In this document: positions 38,954-44,612 of the stretch, piece by piece
How the letters are laid out: every line of letters begins with the position of its first letter
Position numbering within the stretch: position 1 is the first letter of the stretch
Source of the DNA: Muribaculaceae bacterium
GTDB lineage: Bacteria; Bacteroidota; Bacteroidia; Bacteroidales; Muribaculaceae
Reading direction: 5' to 3'
NCBI GenBank assembly: GCA_029071345.1
Contig: JAIEAO010000070.1
Location: 1-44,612 of the forward strand
Length of the DNA stretch: 44,612 nt
Program-made: the position numbers and the translations under genes
The notes under the pieces: model-generated
The model's input: the letters and a program-made list of their open reading frames with translations, nothing else
Database searches by the model: none
What the model was told of the DNA's origin: nothing

Positions 38954-39742
38954 ATGAAAGTTAAATCTTTACTTTTTAGTTCATTAGCCGCTTTGGCAGT
39001 GACCGCATCTGCCCAGGAAGTCGTTTTCGACTTCTCAAACCCCGCGGAACTCGGTCAGTTCACTTTCGCTCCCCTCACCCTCAATGAGCTTCAGAACGCC
39101 ACTTACACAAATGCAAGCGGCGTTGAGAAAGACCGCTGCTACAAGTCGAGCAACAACCATGTGCTCATCCTCGAAGGTGAATCTGTCACTAAAGACGGCG
39201 TGTCAATCTCATTGAGCAATCCTGATAAATATAAAGATTATCCCCGATTCTTCTTCGGATTGATCAAGACTCCTTATCCCGCCGAACCTACAGCAGCTGA
39301 ATTCTACTGCGATATGCGTTGGTATCAGACTGAAGAGATAAAATTTACCGCTCCCGAAGGTAAGAAATTCGATAAGATCGTGATGTATGCAACCTCCGGC
39401 GATTACCCCAAACGTGCCAACGGCGACACGATGGTGACAGAGGAGGTCGGAACTCAAACCATCTCCGAAGATAAGACAGTGAACACATGGGAAGCCGGCG
39501 AGGCTGCGGTAACATCTATCACTTACAAGGCAAGTGCATCAAGTCCGACTCAGATGGCTTATAGCATCAACGTTACACTTTCCAATATCGACGGCTCCAG
39601 CGTGACAGAGATCGCAACTGACGATAATGCTCCCGTGGAATATTTCGACCTCACCGGTGCGAAACGCAACGCCGACACTCTCGCACCCGGTATCTACGTA
39701 AAGCGTCAAGGTGCTAAAGCAACCAAGGTTATCGTAAAATAA
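38954..39742 (+). CDS. Secreted protein of unknown function with a sorting-domain-like C-terminus
   Basis: I do not recognise the main domain. The 262-residue product has a type I signal peptide ending ASAQ (about 1-21), a beta-rich body with many Thr, Tyr and Asp residues, and a C-terminal segment (about 220-262) reading EYFDLTGAKR, then LAPGIYVKRQG and KVIVK. That tail has the pattern of type 9 secretion (Por-type) C-terminal domains: a turn, GxY in a beta strand and a basic end. It lies between two hairpins in the phosphodiester locus. Likely surface-located or secreted; an accessory binding or enzymatic role is possible. Confidence 0.75.
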   Translation: MKVKSLLFSSLAALAVTASAQEVVFDFSNPAELGQFTFAPLTLNELQNATYTNASGVEKDRCYKSSNNHVLILEGESVTKDGVSISLSNPDKYKDYPRFFFGLIKTPYPAEPTAAEFYCDMRWYQTEEIKFTAPEGKKFDKIVMYATSGDYPKRANGDTMVTEEVGTQTISEDKTVNTWEAGEAAVTSITYKASASSPTQMAYSINVTLSNIDGSSVTEIATDDNAPVEYFDLTGAKRNADTLAPGIYVKRQGAKATKVIVK

Positions 39743-39769
39743 AATCGTTTTACAGCAATATCAATTTTC

Positions 39770-39817
39770 ATTCACAAAATTAGCCGAATTCAAAATTTTT
39801 CTGCTAATTTTGTGAAT
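39770..39817 (+). terminator. Perfect 15-bp hairpin after the unknown secreted protein
   Basis: ATTCACAAAATTAGC (39770-39784) pairs with GCTAATTTTGTGAAT (39803-39817) around an 18-base AT-rich loop. It lies 28 bases past the stop and 83 bases before the next start, so it may mark a transcript end or an attenuator. Confidence 0.55.
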
Positions 39818-39900
39818 TACTTTATTAATGCCAATTCTGATTCTGGTCCGACCGAAGTGAGGATCTACAGGATTTTGACCTAACCATAACTAACTCAATC

Positions 39901-41733
39901 ATGAATTTCCAGAAAAAGTTATTTCTGTCTGCTCTGTGCGCATCCGTAAGTCTTGTATCCCAAGCAGAGCAAATCGCCATCGGCTCAAAGACATACGAAG
40001 CCGAAAGAATCATCGAAAGAAAAATCGGTCCCGGAACTACTTACCTCCGCCTGCGTCTGCCGGATTATCCGCTGAACGTGAACATGGTGATGGTGGACCT
40101 CAACAACCCTTACAACCGTATAGAGACAACTATTGCAAATGAATCCGCCAAAGGAACTGAGAAACTGGTAAACGCCGCAAAAAGGCTCGATGCTCCTTCT
40201 CATCGTCCCCTCGCCGCTGCCAATGCTAACTTTTGGTGGACTACAGAAGAAAAACAACAGATCTATAAAGGTATTCCCAAAAGCGGATGTGTGCGTAACG
40301 GTAAGATGGTGACGGAATATAACACTAAAAGCGAAATCGATTTTAAAGGGCCTACCAGAACAGGCGTTACAAGTGTGTCGTATGACAAGGTTCTGAATAT
40401 TGATTATTGCGAACCCGAACTGTCGTGGACTTTGATAAAAAAGAACGCTAAGAAAACTACGTACACTGTAAATAAGGGTTACAGATCAAAGCAATATGCC
40501 TTTTATAACAGTTTCTACGGACGCGACCGCGAATTTATGCCATACGCGCCGGATGCATCCAACAATAATAAATATACTATTCTTCAGGATGTGACAGATG
40601 GAGTCGAAATATATTGCATGATGGATGAAGGCCAGGAGTGGAATGGCGGTCAGGATATGATTTTCACTGTAAAAGATATAAAGTGGAACACTAACGGCCG
40701 AGGTAAACTTGGTGATTATGACCTTGCGATTGTCGGCTTCGGCGGATTAAATCCCTCCAATTGCGCAGTTGGCGACAAAGTATCGGTAAATTACAGTTTT
40801 AAATTTAAGGATGCAGGATATCAGTCAGTAGAGCAAGCTATCGGTGGCAATGCCCTCGTAATGCGTCATGGCGAATTAACTGAACACAACACCAACGAAG
40901 ATTACAATTCAAGAGTATATTCCCGTACCGGTTACGGTTGCTCTCAGGATGGTAAGACCTTGTATTCTATAGTAATCGATAATCTTACGGATGAAACTTA
41001 CGGAAAATCCGCAGGTTGTTCAACATCTGTCATGTGTGAGATTGCCAGACATTTCGGATGTTATAATATGGCGAATTTCGATGCGGGTGGTTCGGCAATG
41101 ATGATGATAGATAACAAAGTGGTCACCCCCTCTCCCTCTTATGATGGAGGAGTTCCACGTGCGGTATCAAATGGATGGATGATATTCTCCACCGCTCCCG
41201 AGGATGACAACACTTTGGCTTCTATGGCGTTCGATCATCCTGTGATCGATCTTGCCGCCGGAGCCTCTTTCACACCGACTATTCTTGGTTACAACAAATA
41301 TGAGACACTGGTAAATAAGAACGTAACCGGTTTCACACTTTCATGCGACCCCTCGATCGGACGCTGTGAAGGTAATAAATTTATCGCCAGCACTAATCCT
41401 GCATCGGGAATGCTGACAGCGACATACGGTGGTGTCTCAGTAAGCAAGCAAGTAAAAGTGGCCGGTGGTTCAGGCGTAACTGAAACATTAGCCGGCGACC
41501 GACAGATTATCGCCCCGGGAGTTACGACCGCAGGTGAGAACTTTACAATTCTTGCTGACGGCGTGGGCATAAATCGTGTCAATGTGATTTCACTTTCGGG
41601 TCAGCAGATTGATTCAGTCAAGACCGATTCATCAGAAATAACCATCACTGCACCTTCAGTGGTAGGTCTTTATCTTCTCGCCATCGAATGCAGCGACGGA
41701 CGCTTAACTTCTAAAAAACTATTGGTAAAATAA
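39901..41733 (+). CDS. Phosphodiester glycosidase (NAGPA family), secreted
   Basis: This domain family removes N-acetylglucosamine from sugar-phosphodiesters (the mammalian uncovering enzyme); bacterial members act on related sugar-phosphate linkages. The 610-residue product has a signal peptide (about 1-23), a lead-in beta region with AAANANFWW (about 106-114), and the NAGPA core (about 275-430) with GFGGLNP, RTGYGCSQDGKTLY (342-355) and the hallmark NFDAGGS (392-398). A beta domain (about 440-530) follows. The last 70 residues have a sorting-tail pattern, ISLSGQQ and GLYLLAI, ending KKLLVK. It lies 8 bases before the SGNH hydrolase gene. The family call is good; the exact bond cleaved is inference. 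Confidence 0.87.
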   Translation: MNFQKKLFLSALCASVSLVSQAEQIAIGSKTYEAERIIERKIGPGTTYLRLRLPDYPLNVNMVMVDLNNPYNRIETTIANESAKGTEKLVNAAKRLDAPSHRPLAAANANFWWTTEEKQQIYKGIPKSGCVRNGKMVTEYNTKSEIDFKGPTRTGVTSVSYDKVLNIDYCEPELSWTLIKKNAKKTTYTVNKGYRSKQYAFYNSFYGRDREFMPYAPDASNNNKYTILQDVTDGVEIYCMMDEGQEWNGGQDMIFTVKDIKWNTNGRGKLGDYDLAIVGFGGLNPSNCAVGDKVSVNYSFKFKDAGYQSVEQAIGGNALVMRHGELTEHNTNEDYNSRVYSRTGYGCSQDGKTLYSIVIDNLTDETYGKSAGCSTSVMCEIARHFGCYNMANFDAGGSAMMMIDNKVVTPSPSYDGGVPRAVSNGWMIFSTAPEDDNTLASMAFDHPVIDLAAGASFTPTILGYNKYETLVNKNVTGFTLSCDPSIGRCEGNKFIASTNPASGMLTATYGGVSVSKQVKVAGGSGVTETLAGDRQIIAPGVTTAGENFTILADGVGINRVNVISLSGQQIDSVKTDSSEITITAPSVVGLYLLAIECSDGRLTSKKLLVK

Positions 41734-41741
41734 TTCAAGTC

Positions 41742-42830
41742 ATGAAAAAACTTTTTCTTTTTTTGGTTCTAACGGCCCTGACGCTTTCAGCAGTGGCTGC
41801 CGGAAAACCTGAATTCAAGTATGTGGATGCATCGACACTCACAACTATCAACAAAGGTCACAACAACGGAATGCAGTTCAAGCGTGTGGATATTTCCAAA
41901 TATCCCGGTCTCTCATTGCGTCATCGCCATTATTTCGGTTTTCCGACCGGCATCGCGTTGAGATTCCGCACCAACAGCCCGTCAATCAAAGCCAACTGGG
42001 TCACAACCGACTCATGCAACAAAAACAATATGCCGGCCAATTCTACCAAGGGTCTTGACCTCTACATCAAAGATAAGGACGGTAAATGGCTATGGGCCGG
42101 TTTTGGTCGCGCAAAATATAACGGTACCAAACACTCGTCAACGCTTGTGTCCGGTATGGACACGACTATGAAGGAGTGTATGCTGTATCTCCCCCTTTTC
42201 ATGGAGCTGGAAGCCCTTAAGATCGGAGTTGAGAAAGGATCTAAAATCGAATCGGAAGGTGGATTCAAGCGCGCTCCGATTGTGGCGATGGGGTCAAGCT
42301 ACACTCACGGTTCGGGAACTTCACGTGCCGGTATGGCATGGCCCGCCCAGCTGTCGCGTATGCTCGGTGTCGACATCGCCAACTTCGGAACGAGCGGCAT
42401 CTGCAAGATGGAACCCTTCCTGGCCGACATCATAGCCGACACCGATGCCGATATGTTTATCTTCGACACTTTCTCAAATCCGACTGCCGAGGAGATTCAT
42501 GAGCGTTTCGTGCCGTTCGTAAAAAGAATCCGCGAGGCTCATCCCAACACTCCCCTCGTTTTCCTTCAGACGTTCGTGCGCGAATCTGGTAATTTCGACC
42601 TTAAGAAACGCAAATTCGAGGAAGACAAACGTCAGGCTGCCGCCGAGGAACTCGCCAAGATTATGAAGACCGATAAAAACATCTACTTCCTCAACCCCGG
42701 CCTCTATTCAGGCACGAATCACGATGCGATGTGCGACGGTGTTCATCCCTCTGACGCAGGCTATATCGTAGCTGCTCAGTTCCTTGAACCGCAGATCCGC
42801 GAAATCATGAAAAAGTACAATATACACTAA
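41742..42830 (+). CDS. Secreted SGNH/GDSL-type esterase
   Basis: SGNH hydrolases remove acyl groups from sugars or other alcohols. The 362-residue product has a signal peptide (about 1-20), an N-terminal beta domain (about 25-175) and the hydrolase domain. Block I is GSSYTHG (184-190; Ser186 the likely nucleophile), block II NFGTSG (214-219) and block V DGVHPSDAGY with Asp332 and His335. This two-domain form is common in Bacteroidota carbohydrate esterases. It is the last gene of the locus and is followed by a strong terminator. It may strip acetyl or amino-acyl (for example D-alanyl) esters from the substrate; the substrate is not shown by the sequence. Confidence 0.9.
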   Translation: MKKLFLFLVLTALTLSAVAAGKPEFKYVDASTLTTINKGHNNGMQFKRVDISKYPGLSLRHRHYFGFPTGIALRFRTNSPSIKANWVTTDSCNKNNMPANSTKGLDLYIKDKDGKWLWAGFGRAKYNGTKHSSTLVSGMDTTMKECMLYLPLFMELEALKIGVEKGSKIESEGGFKRAPIVAMGSSYTHGSGTSRAGMAWPAQLSRMLGVDIANFGTSGICKMEPFLADIIADTDADMFIFDTFSNPTAEEIHERFVPFVKRIREAHPNTPLVFLQTFVRESGNFDLKKRKFEEDKRQAAAEELAKIMKTDKNIYFLNPGLYSGTNHDAMCDGVHPSDAGYIVAAQFLEPQIREIMKKYNIH

Positions 42831-42908
42831 AGTGTAAAGTATTAAGTATGAAGTATAAAGGATAAATCTTTGAAGCGGTTGCGGAAAGACGCGACCGAAT
42901 TAAATGAC

Positions 42909-42942
42909 ATTGCCCTTCCCGGCATCAGCCGGGAAGGGCAAT
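42909..42942. terminator. Bidirectional terminator between esterase and aquaporin genes
   Basis: ATTGCCCTTCCCGGC (42909-42923) pairs perfectly with GCCGGGAAGGGCAAT (42928-42942) around ATCA, followed by ATTTTAAT on the plus strand. It sits between two convergent genes and can serve both. Confidence 0.85.
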
Positions 42943-43001
42943 ATTTTAATCTGATCTCTTATGATTCAGTTTTGACTTTTTGTCAATTATGATAATTCCA
43001 A

Positions 43002-43721
43002 TTATTTCTTGTCGTCAGAACCGAGCCCTTTCCATACTGCGGCACTGCAGAGCGCACCGAGCATCGGAGCTGCGATAAAGAGCCATATCTGAGAGATCGG
43101 AGTGCAGTCGCCCTGAATGCAGGCGAAGATAGCCGGGCCGATCGAACGAGCGGGATTCACAGATGTACCGGTGATTGGAATGCAAGCGATGTGAACAAGC
43201 ACGAGCGTAAGACCGATAGCCAGCCCTGCGAATGCGCCGGCACCCTTCTTGGAGTCAGTGGTGCCGAGAACGACGAGCACGAAAATAAATGTGAATATAA
43301 ACTCAGCTATAAAGGCCGGAGCCACATTGCCGGGCAGATATGAGTTGGCGCCCGTAGTGGTGGTGTCGTTGAACACGGATGAGAGTCCTCCTTCATTGCC
43401 GGTATGGACAAGCACATAGATCACGGCTGAAGCGATGATTGCGCCTATCACCTGAAATACCATATATCCGGCAGCCTCTTTACCCTTCATACGGCCGCTG
43501 GCCCAGACACCAAATGTGATTGCAGGATTGATGTGACAACCCGAGATATTGCCGATCGTATAGGCCATTGCCACAACGGCAAGACCGAAAGCGAATGCCA
43601 CGCCAAGGGTGGTCACTCCATAACCTGTTGTTCCGAGACCGATACCGGCAAAAACCGCGGCACCGCATCCCATGAGTGTCAGCACGAAAGTGCCGATCAT
43701 TTCTGCCAGATACTTTTTCAT
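43002..43721 (-). CDS. aqpZ: AqpZ-type aquaporin
   Basis: This is a six-helix water channel of 239 residues in the inner membrane. Both NPA motifs are intact (65-67 and 189-191). The selectivity-filter residues, by spacing to the NPA motifs, are Phe45, His177, Thr186 and Arg192, the water-specific set of AqpZ; a glycerol channel would have smaller residues and NPARD after the second NPA, whereas here it is NPARS. An extracellular loop of about 25 residues around 105-130 (Thr/Asn/Gly-rich) is longer than in E. coli AqpZ. The leader contains a 9-bp inverted repeat that could be an operator. Confidence 0.95.
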   Translation of the reverse strand: MKKYLAEMIGTFVLTLMGCGAAVFAGIGLGTTGYGVTTLGVAFAFGLAVVAMAYTIGNISGCHINPAITFGVWASGRMKGKEAAGYMVFQVIGAIIASAVIYVLVHTGNEGGLSSVFNDTTTTGANSYLPGNVAPAFIAEFIFTFIFVLVVLGTTDSKKGAGAFAGLAIGLTLVLVHIACIPITGTSVNPARSIGPAIFACIQGDCTPISQIWLFIAAPMLGALCSAAVWKGLGSDDKK

Positions 43722-43756
43722 AGCGTAAAATTTTTAGTGAATATTAAATATTTTGC

Positions 43757-43783
43757 AAACGTTATGAGATTTTAATAACGTTT
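43757..43783. promoter_or_regulatory. Perfect 9-bp inverted repeat upstream of aqpZ, candidate operator
   Basis: AAACGTTAT (43757-43765) and ATAACGTTT (43775-43783) are exact reverse complements separated by 9 bases, 36 bases upstream of the aquaporin ATG. The spacing suits a dimeric DNA-binding protein. No regulator can be named. Confidence 0.5.
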
Positions 43784-43846
43784 ACATCTATCGAACATTA
43801 TTTAACACTAAAAAGTTCTCTGATAAGCTGAATTACAGCAAAAAAA

Positions 43847-44431
43847 TTAAATATTGAGATTGGCCACCATGTCTGCGGTGGTGAATATAATCATTGCATC
43901 AGTGAGTTTTCTCAACTCTGCAAGTGCCTGACTTATATAATATTGCACGGTCTTCGGACTGACACCGAGTTTTTCGGCTATCTCAGCGTATGTCAGATGA
44001 TCGTAACGACTCATGCGGAATGCCTCGCGTTGCATCTCCGGCATCTCGGCCACGCGAAGCTCTATCATCTCCAGTAGATCCTTGGCAGTGACTATTCTTT
44101 CCGCATCGGGAGAATCAGCAGGGGCATCCATCTGGCTGTCAGCCTCATATTCGCTTACTATTCTGTTGTGCCTGTAGGCCTTGAATATTGCATTGCGCGT
44201 CATCATGAAGAGATACGACTTCAAAGATTCAGGATTTTTCAAGGCCATGCGGTTTTCCCAAAGAGTGCAGAAAATGTTGTGAGTGATATCATCTATATCT
44301 TCACGCACACGGACGAAGCGATATGCAAAACGCCCGACCGAAGGGGCGTATCGCATATAAAGAATGCCGAGAGCGCCCGTGTCGCCCTGCTGCATTCTTT
44401 TGATCAATTCATTATCCGTCAATTCCGCCAT
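43847..44431 (-). CDS. ECF-type RNA polymerase sigma factor
   Basis: This 194-residue protein has sigma region 2 (about 15-95, with YRFVRVREDIDDITHNIF, LWENR and LKSYLFMMTRNAIFKAYR) and region 4 (about 130-182, with the helix-turn-helix TYAEIAEKLGVSPKTVQYYI). It belongs to the Bacteroidota sigma-70 expansion group that normally pairs with FecR anti-sigma factors at SusCD loci. Here the downstream gene on its own strand is the aquaporin, not fecR, while an orphan fecR lies at 31265 on the other strand. A full TTTG-N20-TAAATTTG promoter precedes it. It is a candidate regulator of the SusCD locus or of a locus outside the window. Confidence 0.93.
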   Translation of the reverse strand: MAELTDNELIKRMQQGDTGALGILYMRYAPSVGRFAYRFVRVREDIDDITHNIFCTLWENRMALKNPESLKSYLFMMTRNAIFKAYRHNRIVSEYEADSQMDAPADSPDAERIVTAKDLLEMIELRVAEMPEMQREAFRMSRYDHLTYAEIAEKLGVSPKTVQYYISQALAELRKLTDAMIIFTTADMVANLNI

Positions 44432-44536
44432 TAAAGAGTTTTTCGAAATTCCGCTATTTACATATATAATTTCGCCAGAGATTTTAAGTAGCTCCTAAGG
44501 GGTTTCTCTTATATCAAGCGAAACTTAATTTAATAA

Positions 44537-44568
44537 CAAATTTAATTGAAATTCGGTACATATACAAA
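44537..44568 (-). promoter_or_regulatory. Bacteroidota-type promoter for the sigma factor gene
   Basis: On the minus strand TTTG (44568-44565), 20 bases, then TAAATTTG (44544-44537), an exact consensus match. The leader is about 100 bases. The -33 TTTG is itself part of a second TAAATTTG (44572-44565). I see nothing else in 44432-44612. Confidence 0.68.
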
Positions 44569-44612
44569 TTTAAATTGAAAATAAAAATCCTTTTTATTAA
44601 GCAGTTTCAATG

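Noticed and set aside
43002-43721. Glycerol facilitator linked to the GDPD locus
   Set aside because: The selectivity residues Phe45, His177, Thr186 and Arg192 are those of a water channel, and NPARS replaces NPARD.
44432-44612. Start of another gene at the right edge
   Set aside because: The region is AT-rich leader with a promoter; the final ATG has no visible codons to judge.

Overview
The window is bacterial and fits a gut Bacteroidales genome, most likely a Muribaculaceae (S24-7)-type organism. The reasons are SusC/SusD-type outer-membrane genes, a FecR/ECF regulatory pair, BACON-type lipoproteins, a complex I lacking NuoE/F/G, S1 sulfatase and TonB receptor genes, and several promoters of the Bacteroidota form (TTG/TTTG, a 19-20 base spacer, then TAnnTTTG). 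The family assignment is inference. There are no rRNA, tRNA, CRISPR or transposase genes.

Region 1 (1-4900, minus strand) is a storage-polysaccharide operon: debranching enzyme, GT-B glycosyltransferase and a GH57 protein that runs off the left edge. The GH57 protein and the debranching enzyme both differ from the family consensus at motifs expected to be catalytic, and the GH57 protein ends in a Lys/Ala-rich tail.

Region 2 (5070-22740, minus strand) is an unbroken energy block of 18 genes read as nuoA-B-CD-H, atpD-C-B-E-F-H-A-G, nuoI-J-K-L-M-N. A whole F1Fo ATP synthase operon lies between nuoH and nuoI. A canonical promoter precedes nuoA, a hairpin follows nuoN, and I found no canonical promoter at either nuo/atp junction, so one long transcript coupling proton pumping to ATP synthesis is likely.

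Region 3 (22770-28400, minus strand) holds an unknown lipoprotein, a TonB-dependent receptor paired with a sulfatase but with no SusD, and an acidic hypothetical protein.

Region 4 (28609-42830, plus strand) is the most interesting part. It encodes a glycerophosphodiester phosphodiesterase, a calcineurin-like phosphoesterase, a FecR anti-sigma factor, a SusC with an N-terminal STN signalling domain, SusD, a BACON lipoprotein, a secreted unknown protein, a phosphodiester glycosidase (NAGPA family) and an SGNH esterase. It contains no recognisable ordinary glycoside hydrolase: every enzyme is predicted to act on phosphoesters, phosphodiesters or esters. My inference is a SusCD locus for phosphodiester-containing glycans such as teichoic acid, phosphoglycan or a glycerophospho-polymer.

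Region 5 (42900-44612, minus strand) has an AqpZ-type aquaporin and, upstream of it, an ECF sigma factor that could be the displaced partner of the FecR gene 12 kb away.
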